A stretch of DNA of 64,000 nucleotides from Streptomyces sp. NBC_01214 (GTDB lineage Bacteria; Actinomycetota; Actinomycetes; Streptomycetales; Streptomycetaceae), in NCBI RefSeq assembly GCF_026340975.1, contig NZ_JAPEOS010000001.1:2130501-2194500 (forward strand), in the 5' to 3' direction. Both the position numbers and the translations under genes were made by a program. Positions 34,709 to 43,835 of this stretch are shown here, piece by piece. Under the pieces are notes generated by a model. The model worked only from the letters and a program-made list of their open reading frames with translations. It ran no database searches and was not told where the DNA came from. Each line of letters opens with the position of its first letter. The first letter of the stretch is position 1.

Positions 34709-34948
34709 CTACTGGTCCCCGTACACGGACGTGGCGGCGATCAGCCGCACCGAGGCGGCCGGGACGCTGATCCCGTGGATCTGCGAAGGGGCCACGCGGA
34801 CCGGCCGGGGACCCGCCGGGACCGCCCAGTGCGGGGCCATCCGGGCGCAGTCACCCAGCAGACGGGCGAAACCGGGCTGTCGTGGGGCTTCCGCGCCGCG
34901 CTTGTCGGCGGTGTACTCGCAGTAGCCGAAACCGTCGGTGTAGGTCAT
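34709..34948 (-). CDS. Small conserved hypothetical protein
   Basis: 79 residues (MTYTDGFGYCEYTADKRGAEAP onward) with two cysteines and no signal or membrane segment. It stands between the anchored-protein gene and adoK. Its length and codon bias are compatible with a gene, but the ribosome site is weak. Function unknown. Confidence 0.5.
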   Translation of the reverse strand: MTYTDGFGYCEYTADKRGAEAPRQPGFARLLGDCARMAPHWAVPAGPRPVRVAPSQIHGISVPAASVRLIAATSVYGDQ

Positions 34949-34995
34949 GGAGGCACCGTAGGCATCGGAGCTCTGGCGAAGAAAGACCTACTAAG

Positions 34996-35040
34996 GGGTA
35001 GTTTCTGGGGTACAGCCAGGGGCCGCTTACCGGGTAGTTT
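34996..35040. repeat. Direct repeat GGGTAGTTT upstream of adenosine kinase
   Basis: Two exact copies at 34996-35004 and 35032-35040, 36 bases apart, ending 39 bases before the adoK start. Possible regulator or promoter elements. Confidence 0.3.
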
Positions 35041-35079
35041 TGACTGTCCCTCGCCGTCCTCAGCAGGAGCGTCCACGCC

Positions 35080-36054
35080 GTGCGCATCGCAGTCACCGGC
35101 TCCATCGCCACCGACCACCTCATGACCTTCCCCGGCCGTTTCGCCGACCAGCTGGTCGCGGACCAGCTGCACACGGTCTCCCTCTCCTTCCTCGTCGACA
35201 ACCTCGACGTCCGGCGGGGCGGGGTCGGCCCGAACATCTGCTTCGGTATGGGGCAGCTCGGCATCCGCCCGATCCTCGTCGGGGCCGCCGGCTCCGACTT
35301 CGACGAGTACCGCGCCTGGCTGGACCGGCACGGCGTCGACACCGAGTCCGTCCGGATCTCCGAGGTGCTGCACACCGCGCGCTTCGTGTGCACCACGGAC
35401 TCCGACCACAACCAGATCGGCTCCTTCTACACGGGCGCGATGAGCGAGGCCCGGCTGATCGAGCTCAAGTCCGTCGCCGACCGGGTGGGCGGGCTCGACC
35501 TCGTCCTGATCGGTGCGGACGACCCCGAGGCGATGCTGCGCCACACGGAGGAGTGCCGCACGCGCGGGATCCCCTTCGCCGCCGACTTCTCGCAGCAGAT
35601 CGCGCGGATGGACGGCGACAACATCCGCACCCTGATGGAGGGCGCGACCTTCCTCTTCTCGAACGAGTACGAGAAGGGCCTCATCGAGTCGAAGTCCGGC
35701 TGGACCGACGAGGAGATCCTCTCGAAGGTCGGCACCCGTGTGACCACGCTGGGCTCCAACGGCGTCCGGATCGAGCGCGTGGGCGAGGCCCCGATCGTGG
35801 TCGGCTGCCCGGAGGAGACCGCGAAGGTCGACCCGACGGGTGTCGGCGACGCGTTCCGCGCCGGGTTCCTGACCGGTCTGGGCTGGGGCGTCGGCCTGGA
35901 GCGTGCGGCGCAGCTGGGCTGCATGCTCGCGACGCTGGTGATCGAGACCCTGGGCACCCAGGAGTACACCCTGGCCCGCGCCCACTTCATGGAGCGCTTC
36001 ACCAAGGCCTACGGCGACGAAGCCGCGGCAGAGGTCCGCGCCCACCTCTCCTGA
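35080..36054 (+). CDS. adoK: Adenosine kinase, actinobacterial PfkB type
   Basis: 324 residues of the PfkB/ribokinase fold. The N-terminus MRIAVTGSIATDHLMTFPGRF and the stretches LHTVSLSFLVD, GSFYTGAMSEAR and GADDPEAMLRHTEECR closely follow the mycobacterial adenosine kinase, not ribokinase. The anion-hole/catalytic motif DPTGVGDAFRAGF carries the base aspartate. It phosphorylates adenosine to AMP in purine salvage. The GTG at 35080 has AGGAG 11 bases upstream. It is a single gene followed by the 108-bp repeat element. Confidence 0.9.
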   Translation: MRIAVTGSIATDHLMTFPGRFADQLVADQLHTVSLSFLVDNLDVRRGGVGPNICFGMGQLGIRPILVGAAGSDFDEYRAWLDRHGVDTESVRISEVLHTARFVCTTDSDHNQIGSFYTGAMSEARLIELKSVADRVGGLDLVLIGADDPEAMLRHTEECRTRGIPFAADFSQQIARMDGDNIRTLMEGATFLFSNEYEKGLIESKSGWTDEEILSKVGTRVTTLGSNGVRIERVGEAPIVVGCPEETAKVDPTGVGDAFRAGFLTGLGWGVGLERAAQLGCMLATLVIETLGTQEYTLARAHFMERFTKAYGDEAAAEVRAHLS

Positions 36055-36133
36055 CGGCCGCCGCCGCTGCGGCCCGCCGCCGTTTGCCCCCGGGCCCATC
36101 CCGCCGCCACGGGCGCTGAGCCCGGCCAAGCCC

Positions 36134-36241
36134 AGCCTCGCCGGCGTTTGAGGCGCGGGTCCGGGCGGAGCCCGGTGCCCGGCGGAGCCGGGTTTCCTGG
36201 GGCTCCGCCCCAGACCCCGCTCCTCAAACGCCGGAGGGGCT
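36134..36241. repeat. 108-bp inverted-repeat element, copy B
   Basis: The exact reverse complement of copy A at 15491-15598. It lies between the convergent adoK and cysteine-desulfurase genes and probably also ends their transcripts. Confidence 0.85.
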
Positions 36242-36296
36242 GGTTTCGCCCGGCGCAGCCGGATTGGTGCCGGCGGGCCGGGAAGGGCGGGCCCGG

Positions 36297-37676
36297 TCAG
36301 ACGGCTCGGCGGACCGTGTAGGCGGAGCCGACTTCGCGCGGGGTCTCGCCCACATAGGTGTGGCCCCGCATCGCGCACCACGCCGGGATGTCCAGCCGGG
36401 CCACCTCGTCGTCGGAGACGACGGTGACGGTCCCGCCCACCGGGACCGTCACGATGGCCCGGGCCAGTTCGATCACCGGCTGGGGGCACCGCAGCCCGAG
36501 CGCGTCGAGCTCCAGGGAGTCCGCCACCGGAGCCACCGCCGGGGGCTCCGACACGCCGAGCCGTTCCCGTACGTCCGCCACCGCGCGCGGCAGCACCTCC
36601 AGGAACGCGTTGACCTCCTCCGCCGGGGTCCCCGGCGGCAGGGACACCCGTACGTTCCCCTCCGACAGCACGCCCATCGCCCGCAGCACGTGACTGGGGG
36701 TCAGCGTGGAGCTCGTGCACGAGGAGCCGGAGGAGACCGAGAAGCCGGCCCGGTCCAGCTCGTGCAGCAGCGTCTCCCCGTCGACGTACAGGCAGGAGAA
36801 GGTGACCAGGTGCGGCAGCCGCCGCTCCGGATCGCCCACCACCTCCACGTCCGGGACCAGCCGCACCACCCGCCGCCGGATGCGGTCCACCAGGACCCGC
36901 AGTCGGGCCGCCTCCGCGTCCGCCTCGGCCCGTACGGCCCGCAGGGAAGCCGCCGCGGCCACGATCGCGGGCAGGTTCGTGAAACCGGGGGAGCGGCCCG
37001 ACTCCCGTTCGTCCGCGGGGTTTTGGGGGGAGAAGCGCACCCCCTTGCGGACCGCCAGCAGACCGACCCCGGGCGGGCCGCCCCACTTGTGCGCACTCGC
37101 GGCCAGTACGGACCAGGCGCCCTCCACCGGCCCCCAGCCCAGCGACTGGGCCGCGTCCACCAGCAGCGGCACCCCGGCCGCCCCGCAGACCTCGGCCACC
37201 TCCGCCACCGGCTGGACCGTGCCCACCTCGTGGTTGGCCGACTGGAGGCAGGCGAGGGCGCTCTCCGGGACGAGCGCCTGCGCGTAGGCGGCGGGCGTCA
37301 CCGCGCCCCACCGGTCCACCGGGACCTCGGTCACCGTCCCGCCGCGCGCCCCGTGCGCCTCGGCCGCGTGCAATACAGAACTGTGTTCGACCGCCGATAC
37401 GACCAGATGACTTCCGACGCGCCGGCGCCCCGCGAGCACCCCCGCGATCCCCGTGTGAACCGCGTGCGTCCCCGAAGGAGTGAACACGAGCTCGTCGGCC
37501 CGGCATCCCACCGCCTCCGCGGCGGCCTCCCGCGCCGCGTCCAGCAACAGCCGGGCGCGCCTTCCCTCCCGGTACAGCCGGGCCGGATCGGCCCAGCCCT
37601 CGTCCAGGGAGGCCTGCAACGCTTGTCGGGCCACGGGGTGCAGGGGAGCGGCGGACGCGCTGTCGAAGTACGGCAT
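36297..37676 (-). CDS. Cysteine desulfurase fused to a TusA sulfur-carrier domain
   Basis: 459 residues. Residues 1-375 are a class V aminotransferase-fold desulfurase (NifS/IscS): PLP lysine Lys197 in SAHKWGGP, His98 in VEHSS, and catalytic loop Cys320 in SSGSSCTSS. Residues 388-459 are a TusA-like domain with Cys397 in LGLRCPQPVIELA. The desulfurase should take sulfur from cysteine as a persulfide and hand it to the fused carrier, for example for tRNA thiolation or cofactor synthesis. Fusion makes the relay intramolecular. It stands alone, divergent from ctaC; its target is not indicated by neighbours. Confidence 0.9.
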   Translation of the reverse strand: MPYFDSASAAPLHPVARQALQASLDEGWADPARLYREGRRARLLLDAAREAAAEAVGCRADELVFTPSGTHAVHTGIAGVLAGRRRVGSHLVVSAVEHSSVLHAAEAHGARGGTVTEVPVDRWGAVTPAAYAQALVPESALACLQSANHEVGTVQPVAEVAEVCGAAGVPLLVDAAQSLGWGPVEGAWSVLAASAHKWGGPPGVGLLAVRKGVRFSPQNPADERESGRSPGFTNLPAIVAAAASLRAVRAEADAEAARLRVLVDRIRRRVVRLVPDVEVVGDPERRLPHLVTFSCLYVDGETLLHELDRAGFSVSSGSSCTSSTLTPSHVLRAMGVLSEGNVRVSLPPGTPAEEVNAFLEVLPRAVADVRERLGVSEPPAVAPVADSLELDALGLRCPQPVIELARAIVTVPVGGTVTVVSDDEVARLDIPAWCAMRGHTYVGETPREVGSAYTVRRAV

Positions 37677-37959
37677 CCGGCCACGCTAGCTCCAGACCCC
37701 GAGCGTTCGAGGTCAGGGGGCGTCAGATGGGCCCCGGAGCCCGCCATTCAGGGCCGCATCCGCCGTCCCCCGGACGGCGGATCCATCCCTTCGGGGGCAG
37801 TAGCGGCGCGTTGGGCACCCTCCCCGCGCGACCCCAAATAGCGTCCAGTAGGGTTTGGTCCGCATAAACATCCAAACCCCTGCCTGCGTCAGGGCCGGCG
37901 ACCGACCCGAACACGGCCGCGGCCGGCCGCGCGGGCCGAGACTCTCGGGAAGGCGCTAC

Positions 37960-38934
37960 GTGAGTCCCTACGGCTCCGACCGCTCGCCGCGGCGCCCGAT
38001 GCGGCGGAAGCTGCTGCAGGCGCTGACTGCGGGCGTGGTCCTGGCGACCGCCACTGGTTGCTCGTATACATGGAAAGACTTCCCCCGCCTCGGAATGCCG
38101 ACTCCGGTAACCGAGGAGGCGCCGCGCATCCTCTCCCTGTGGCAGGGATCCTGGGCGGCCGCGCTGGTCACGGGCATCCTCGTGTGGGGCCTGATCATCT
38201 GGAGCGTCATCTTCCACCGACGCAGCCGGACGAAGATCGAGGTCCCTGCGCAGACCCGGTACAACATGCCCATCGAGGCGCTGTACACCGTGGTCCCGCT
38301 CATCATCGTCTCGGTGCTCTTCTACTTCACCGCTCGTGACGAGTCGAAGCTCCTGGCCCTCACCCCGAAGCCGCCGCACACGATCAACGTGATCGGCTTC
38401 CAGTGGAGCTGGGGCTTCAACTACGTCGAGAACGTCGACGGTGACGCGGCGACCCCGAAGGCGGGCGCGGTCCCCAAGGAGCTGGCCTCCATCCCGGACC
38501 GCTTCACCAAGGACTTCCCGGCGGGCGCCGAGGGCGTCTACCAGAAGGGCGTCCCGGGCGACCGGAACCCCCAGACGGGCAACCCGGGTCCGACCCTGGT
38601 CCTCCCCAAGGGCGAGAAGGTCCGTTTCATCCTGTCGTCGAACGACGTGATCCACTCCTTCTGGGTGGTCCCGTTCCTGTTCAAGCAGGACGTCATTCCG
38701 GGCCACACCAATGTCTTCGAGGTCACCCCGTCCGAATACGGCACCTTCATGGGCAAGTGCGCCGAGCTCTGCGGCGTTGACCACTCCCGGATGCTCTTCA
38801 ACGTCAAGGTGGTCTCCCCCGAGGAGTACCGGGCGTACCTGAAGGATCTGGCGGAGAAGGGTCAGACCGGCTACCTCCCGGCCGGTATCCAGCAGACCGA
38901 CCCGGCCCGGAATGCGGAAGTGAACAAACTGTGA
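37960..38934 (+). CDS. ctaC: Cytochrome c oxidase subunit II
   Basis: 324 residues from the GTG at 37960 (GGAAGG 8 bases upstream). The signal ends in a lipobox, TATGC with Cys34, so it is lipid-anchored as in other Gram-positive oxidases. Two membrane segments follow, then the CuA domain with HSFWVVP and [20 protein letters not shown], which supplies the cysteine, histidine, glutamate and methionine ligands. It accepts electrons from the covalently attached c-type cytochrome of the bc1 complex. The stop overlaps the ctaD start. Confidence 0.96.
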   Translation: MSPYGSDRSPRRPMRRKLLQALTAGVVLATATGCSYTWKDFPRLGMPTPVTEEAPRILSLWQGSWAAALVTGILVWGLIIWSVIFHRRSRTKIEVPAQTRYNMPIEALYTVVPLIIVSVLFYFTARDESKLLALTPKPPHTINVIGFQWSWGFNYVENVDGDAATPKAGAVPKELASIPDRFTKDFPAGAEGVYQKGVPGDRNPQTGNPGPTLVLPKGEKVRFILSSNDVIHSFWVVPFLFKQDVIPGHTNVFEVTPSEYGTFMGKCAELCGVDHSRMLFNVKVVSPEEYRAYLKDLAEKGQTGYLPAGIQQTDPARNAEVNKL

Positions 38935-40661
38935 GCATCCTCAACGAATCCCAGGGTGCCGCCGCCGACTCGTATGAGAACGAGCTGCCGGTACGGCGCA
39001 AGCAGCCGGGCAACGTGGTCGTGAAGTGGCTGACCACGACCGACCACAAGACCATCGGCACGATGTACCTGGTCACGTCGTTCGTGTTCTTCATCATCGG
39101 CGGTCTGCTGGCGCTCTTCATGCGCGCCGAGCTGGCCCGTCCGGGCACGCAGATCATGTCGAACGAGCAGTTCAACCAGGCGTTCACCATGCATGGCACG
39201 ATCATGCTGCTGATGTTCGCCACCCCGCTCTTCGCCGGCTTCGCCAACTGGATCATGCCGCTGCAGATCGGCGCGCCCGACGTGGCGTTCCCGCGGCTGA
39301 ACATGTTCGCGTACTGGCTGTACCTCTTCGGCTCGACCATCGCGGTGGCCGGCTTCGTCACGCCGAACGGCGCGGCCGACTTCGGTTGGTTCGCCTACTC
39401 CCCGCTGTCGGACGCGGTCCGGTCGCCGGGCATCGGCGCCGACATGTGGATCATGGGTCTGGCCTTCTCCGGCTTCGGAACCATCCTCGGCTCGGTCAAC
39501 TTCATCACCACGATCATCTGCATGCGCGCTCCCGGCATGACGATGTTCCGCATGCCGATCTTCACCTGGAACGTGCTGCTGACCGGTGTTCTGGTCCTGC
39601 TCGCCTTCCCGGTGCTGGCCGCCGCGCTCTTCGCGCTGGAGGCCGACCGCAAGTTCGGTGCGCACGTGTTTGATTCCGCCAACGGCGGCGCATTGCTATG
39701 GCAGCACCTCTTCTGGTTCTTCGGGCACCCAGAGGTGTACATCATCGCGCTGCCGTTCTTCGGAATCGTCTCCGAGATCATTCCGGTCTTCAGCCGCAAG
39801 CCGATGTTCGGCTACATCGGCCTGATCGCCGCGACGATCGCGATCGCCGGCCTCTCCGTGACCGTGTGGGCCCACCACATGTACGTCACCGGTGGTGTGC
39901 TGCTGCCGTTCTTCTCCTTCATGACCTTCCTGATCGCGGTACCGACCGGTGTGAAGTTCTTCAACTGGATCGGCACCATGTGGAAGGGCTCGCTGTCCTT
40001 CGAGACCCCGATGCTCTGGACGATCGGCTTCCTGGTCACCTTCACCTTCGGTGGTCTGACCGGCGTCATCCTGGCCTCGCCCCCGATGGACTTCCACGTC
40101 TCCGACTCGTACTTCGTCGTCGCGCACTTCCACTACGTCGTCTTCGGCACCGTGGTGTTCGCGATGTTCGCCGGCTTCCACTTCTGGTGGCCGAAGTTCA
40201 CGGGCAAGATGCTGGACGAGCGTCTCGGCAAGATGACGTTCTGGACGCTGTTCGTCGGCTTCCACGGCACCTTCCTGGTGCAGCACTGGCTCGGTGCCGA
40301 GGGCATGCCGCGTCGTTACGCGGACTACCTCGCCGCCGACGGTTTCACCGCGCTGAACACGATCTCGACGATCAGCTCGTTCGTGCTCGGCCTGTCGATG
40401 CTGCCGTTCATGTACAACGTCTGGAAGACCGCCAAGTACGGCGAGAAGATCGAGGTCGACGACCCGTGGGGTTACGGCCGTTCGCTCGAGTGGGCGACGT
40501 CCTGCCCGCCGCCGCGGCACAACTTCCTCACCCTGCCGCGGATCCGTTCCGAGTCCCCGGCGTTCGACCTGCACCACCCTGAGATCGCGGCCCTCGACCA
40601 CCTCGAGGACCACAGCGTCGCCGCCCAGGCCGTCACCGGCGGCAAGGAGGCCGACAAGTGA
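38931..40661 (+). CDS. ctaD: Cytochrome c oxidase subunit I
   Basis: 576 residues with 12 membrane helices, the catalytic haem a / haem a3-CuB subunit. Characteristic segments are HGTIMLLMF (low-spin haem His), [10 protein letters not shown] (CuB His and crosslinked Tyr region), [10 protein letters not shown] (two CuB His) and AHFHYVVFG (haem ligands). The GTG at 38931 overlaps the ctaC stop (GTGA), and its own stop overlaps ctaF, so three subunits are translationally coupled. Confidence 0.97.
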   Translation: MSILNESQGAAADSYENELPVRRKQPGNVVVKWLTTTDHKTIGTMYLVTSFVFFIIGGLLALFMRAELARPGTQIMSNEQFNQAFTMHGTIMLLMFATPLFAGFANWIMPLQIGAPDVAFPRLNMFAYWLYLFGSTIAVAGFVTPNGAADFGWFAYSPLSDAVRSPGIGADMWIMGLAFSGFGTILGSVNFITTIICMRAPGMTMFRMPIFTWNVLLTGVLVLLAFPVLAAALFALEADRKFGAHVFDSANGGALLWQHLFWFFGHPEVYIIALPFFGIVSEIIPVFSRKPMFGYIGLIAATIAIAGLSVTVWAHHMYVTGGVLLPFFSFMTFLIAVPTGVKFFNWIGTMWKGSLSFETPMLWTIGFLVTFTFGGLTGVILASPPMDFHVSDSYFVVAHFHYVVFGTVVFAMFAGFHFWWPKFTGKMLDERLGKMTFWTLFVGFHGTFLVQHWLGAEGMPRRYADYLAADGFTALNTISTISSFVLGLSMLPFMYNVWKTAKYGEKIEVDDPWGYGRSLEWATSCPPPRHNFLTLPRIRSESPAFDLHHPEIAALDHLEDHSVAAQAVTGGKEADK

Positions 40662-41056
40662 AGATCCAGGGCAAGATGTTCCTCTGGCTCTCCTTCTTCA
40701 TCCTGATCATGGCCGTCGTGTACGGCGTGTGGTCGAAGGAGCCCGTCGGTACCACCGCGCTCTTCCTGGCCTTCGGCCTGAGCGTCATGATCGGCTACTA
40801 CCTGGCCTTCACGGCCAAGCGCGTCGACGAGATGGCCCAGGACAACCTGGAGGCCGACGTCGCCGACGAGGCGGGCGAGCTGGGGTTCTTCTCTCCGCAC
40901 AGCTGGCAGCCGCTCTCGCTGGGCATCGGCGGTGCGCTCGCGTTCATGGGCGTCATCTTCGGCTGGTGGCTCATGTACTTCTCGGCCCCGATCATCATGA
41001 TCGGCCTGTGGGGCTGGGTGTACGAGTACTACCGCGGTGAGAACCAGAACCAGTAG
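40658..41056 (+). CDS. ctaF: Cytochrome c oxidase subunit IV, actinobacterial
   Basis: 132 residues with four hydrophobic segments, [23 protein letters not shown] onward. This small subunit is specific to actinobacterial aa3 oxidase. The GTG at 40658 overlaps the ctaD stop. A 17-18 bp hairpin follows, ending the ctaCDF unit. Confidence 0.93.
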   Translation: MKIQGKMFLWLSFFILIMAVVYGVWSKEPVGTTALFLAFGLSVMIGYYLAFTAKRVDEMAQDNLEADVADEAGELGFFSPHSWQPLSLGIGGALAFMGVIFGWWLMYFSAPIIMIGLWGWVYEYYRGENQNQ

Positions 41057-41088
41057 CAACACCTTCGCGGCCGCGCCGCGACGCACTT

Positions 41089-41126
41089 GGGGCCCGGGCT
41101 CCTCCTGAAGGAGGAGCCCGGGCCCC
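41089..41126 (+). terminator. Terminator after ctaF
   Basis: An 18-base arm GGGGCCCGGGCTCCTCCT with exact complement and a 2-base apex (in practice a 17-bp stem with loop TGAA). Confidence 0.82.
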
Positions 41127-41181
41127 TCGTTTGCAGTCACCCCGCGCGCCGTAATTGTCATATCTTCATAGCGTTGGCTCC

Positions 41182-42429
41182 ATGAAGCACTCACCGCGTC
41201 TTTGGACGGTACTCAGCTGCTCCCTGCTGGTCGCGTCCCTCGGGGCCGGCGCCACCGCATGCGGGTCCGGCGACAAGAACCCGCTGTCAGCCCGCCCGTA
41301 CGACGCGGGCGATCAGGTCGCCTTCAACCAGCGCGCCGGCAGCCGCCCCGTGGACCCCGACCGCCCCCTCGAAATCACCGCCAAGAGCGGCCGCGGCCGG
41401 ATCACCGACGTGCTGGCCGTGGACACCCACGGCCGCCGCCTGGCGGGCGAACTGAGCGCCAAGGGGGACCGCTGGCACAGCACGACCCCGATGGCCTCAG
41501 GCGTCCGCTACACGGTCACCGTGAGCACCGAGGACGAGCGGGGCGCCCCAGGGCAGCGCACGCTCACCTTCGACACCACCCCGTCCAAGGGGATCCTGAA
41601 GGTCGAGTTCGGCCCGGACGCGGGCAAGTACGGCGTCGGGCAGCCCATCACCGCCGAACTCAGCGAGCCGGTCAAGGACAAGGCCGCCCGCGCCATCGTG
41701 GAACGGGGCCTCGTCGTCAACGCCCCGCCCGGCGTCGAGGGCGCCTGGCACTGGGTGGACGACAAGAACCTCCACTACCGGCCCAAGGACTACTGGCCCG
41801 CCAACTCCGCCGTCTCCGTACGGAGCAACCTGGAGGGCGTGAGGATCACCGACGAGCTCCACGGGGCCGTCGCCAAGCCGCTGGAGCTGGAGATCGGGGA
41901 CCGGGTCGAGGTCACCACCGACGCCTCCTCGCACTACCTCACGTTCAAGCGCAACGGAGAAGTGATCAACACCATTCCGGTGACCACCGGCAAGCCCGGC
42001 TTCTCCACCCGCAACGGCATCAAGGTGGTGCTGGGCAAGCAGTACTACGTACAGATGCGCGGGGACACCGTCGGCATCGGCGGCAGCGAGTACTACAACC
42101 TGCCCGTCTACTACGCCACCCGCGTCACCTGGAGTGGTGAATACGTCCACGCCGCACCGTGGTCCGTCGGCTCGCACGGCTACGCGAACGTCAGCCACGG
42201 CTGCACCGGCATGAGCACCGGCAACGCCGCCTGGTTCTACGAGAACATCACCGAGGGCGACATCGTCCAGGTGATCAACAGCATCGGCGACGACATGGAC
42301 GTCTTCGGCAACGGCTTCGGCGACTGGAACATGGACTGGAAGGACTGGCGCCAGGGCAGCGCCCTGCTCAAGGGCACCCAGGAGGGCCGCAGCCCGGTCG
42401 ACCAGGCCCGACTGCGCCCCAGCGTCTAG
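41182..42429 (+). CDS. L,D-transpeptidase lipoprotein
   Basis: 415 residues. The signal peptide ends in lipobox GATAC with Cys27. Two Ig-like domains span about 50-250, followed by a YkuD catalytic domain with SHGYANVSHGCTGM, which contains the catalytic His and Cys. It forms 3-3 cross-links in peptidoglycan or attaches proteins to it. The layout matches mycobacterial LdtMt2-type enzymes. The ATG at 41182 gives a proper signal sequence (MKHSPRLWTVLSCSLLVASL). It lies inside the respiratory gene region but is separated from it by terminators. Confidence 0.93.
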   Translation: MKHSPRLWTVLSCSLLVASLGAGATACGSGDKNPLSARPYDAGDQVAFNQRAGSRPVDPDRPLEITAKSGRGRITDVLAVDTHGRRLAGELSAKGDRWHSTTPMASGVRYTVTVSTEDERGAPGQRTLTFDTTPSKGILKVEFGPDAGKYGVGQPITAELSEPVKDKAARAIVERGLVVNAPPGVEGAWHWVDDKNLHYRPKDYWPANSAVSVRSNLEGVRITDELHGAVAKPLELEIGDRVEVTTDASSHYLTFKRNGEVINTIPVTTGKPGFSTRNGIKVVLGKQYYVQMRGDTVGIGGSEYYNLPVYYATRVTWSGEYVHAAPWSVGSHGYANVSHGCTGMSTGNAAWFYENITEGDIVQVINSIGDDMDVFGNGFGDWNMDWKDWRQGSALLKGTQEGRSPVDQARLRPSV

Positions 42430-42447
42430 GCCGTCCCGGGCCGGCCC

Positions 42448-42474
42448 CTCCCCCCGGACGACGTCCGGGGGGAG
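42448..42474. terminator. Terminator between L,D-transpeptidase and receiver-like gene
   Basis: A perfect 12-bp stem CTCCCCCCGGAC with loop GAC, between convergent genes. Confidence 0.72.
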
Positions 42475-42537
42475 AATTCCCGGCCCGTTCACCCGTAAGG
42501 CCCCCACGGGGCGCGCACGGGCGCTCAGGGGGGCGTA

Positions 42538-42939
42538 TCAGGCGTCCAGGGACAGACGGGTCCTCAGCAGGCCCGCCAGGGTGTCCGCGAACTGCACCGG
42601 GTCCACCGGAAGGGTCACGGCGGCGTCCGCACGGCTCCACGTGGCCAGCCAGGCGTCCTGGGGGCGTCCCATCAGCAACAGCACCGGCGGACACCGGAAG
42701 ATCTCGTCCTTGATCTGTCGGCACACGCCCATGCCCCCGGCCGGAACCGCCTCGCCGTCCAGCACGCACACGTCGATGCCGCCCGCGTCCAGCTCCGTCA
42801 GGACCGCCGGCAGCGTCGCGCACTCCAGGAACTCCACCGGCGGCAGGTCCGCGGCGGGCCTGCGTCCTGCCGCCAGCCGCACCTGCTCCCGGGTGCCCGC
42901 GTCGTCGCTGTAGACCAGAACCCGCGCAGTCGCCCGCAT
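42538..42939 (-). CDS. Stand-alone, degenerate response-regulator receiver-like protein
   Basis: 133 residues with the beta/alpha order of a receiver: VLVYSDDAGTREQVR (acidic pair Asp12-Asp13), VCVLDGEAVP (possible acceptor Asp61) and VLLLMGRP. The near-invariant lysine before proline is replaced by Leu110 (VTLPVDPVQF), and no output domain follows. Phosphorylation is therefore doubtful. It is divergent from ctaE across about 200 bases, so it may act on respiration genes, but that is speculation. Confidence 0.72.
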   Translation of the reverse strand: MRATARVLVYSDDAGTREQVRLAAGRRPAADLPPVEFLECATLPAVLTELDAGGIDVCVLDGEAVPAGGMGVCRQIKDEIFRCPPVLLLMGRPQDAWLATWSRADAAVTLPVDPVQFADTLAGLLRTRLSLDA

Positions 42940-43138
42940 TTCGTTCCTCCACGTGGCCGTGAATCACGTTGATGTTGCGCGGGATGCTACTCCTCCCGGT
43001 GCGCAGTCAACATCGGTTCGAACATGTCGCAGGTGACCGCGCGGAGGGCTCATCTGATGGGCCGTTCGGGCCTTGCACACGCCCCTGACACTCCGAACGG
43101 CACCCCCCGGGGTGAGGGCGGGATAAGCGACCGACATA

Positions 43139-43759
43139 ATGTCGGTCGTGGCGACAGCAACGACAGTAGATACCGGGCACGCGCACCCGACGGTCAACCG
43201 GCCGAACCTCGTCAGCGTCGGAACCATCATCTGGTTGAGTTCCGAGCTGATGTTCTTCGCGGCCCTCTTCGCGATGTACTTCACCCTGCGATCCGTGATG
43301 GGTCCCGAGTTCTGGACAGAGCAGGCCGACACCCTGAATCTGCCCTTCTCGGCGACGAACACGACGATCCTGGTGCTTTCTTCGCTCACCTGCCAGCTCG
43401 GCGTATTCGCCGCCGAGCGCGGTGACGTGAAGAAGCTCCGGACGTGGTTCATCATCACGTTCGTCATGGGTGCGATCTTCATTGGCGGCCAGGTGTTCGA
43501 GTACACCGAGCTGGTCAAGCATGAGGGCCTGTCCCTCTCGTCAGACCCCTACGGCTCGGTGTTCTACCTGACCACCGGCTTCCACGGTCTGCACGTGACG
43601 GGCGGTCTCATCGCCTTCCTGCTGGTCCTCGGCCGGACGTACGCGGCCAAGAGGTTCACCCACGAACAGGCCACGTCGGCCATCGTCGTGTCCTACTACT
43701 GGCACTTCGTCGACGTCGTCTGGATCGGCCTCTTCGCGACGATCTACCTGATCAAGTAG
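43139..43759 (+). CDS. ctaE: Cytochrome c oxidase subunit III
   Basis: 206 residues with five membrane helices, the short actinobacterial form. Recognisable blocks are [29 protein letters not shown] and [15 protein letters not shown]. The ATG at 43139 is used; a GTG at 43148 is possible. No clear ribosome site is visible before either. It heads ctaE-qcrC-qcrA-qcrB, the standard order that links oxidase and bc1 complex production. Confidence 0.95.
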   Translation: MSVVATATTVDTGHAHPTVNRPNLVSVGTIIWLSSELMFFAALFAMYFTLRSVMGPEFWTEQADTLNLPFSATNTTILVLSSLTCQLGVFAAERGDVKKLRTWFIITFVMGAIFIGGQVFEYTELVKHEGLSLSSDPYGSVFYLTTGFHGLHVTGGLIAFLLVLGRTYAAKRFTHEQATSAIVVSYYWHFVDVVWIGLFATIYLIK

Positions 43760-43835
43760 CGAACACGTCACCGGGCAAGACCCGGCACTCCATCCAGACA
43801 CACCGACGCAGAAGATCCTGACACCGGGGTAATCC

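Noticed and set aside
34945-37506. An 853-codon open frame running across adoK and the desulfurase gene
   Set aside because: It crosses a repeat element and two recognised genes and has no domain of its own.
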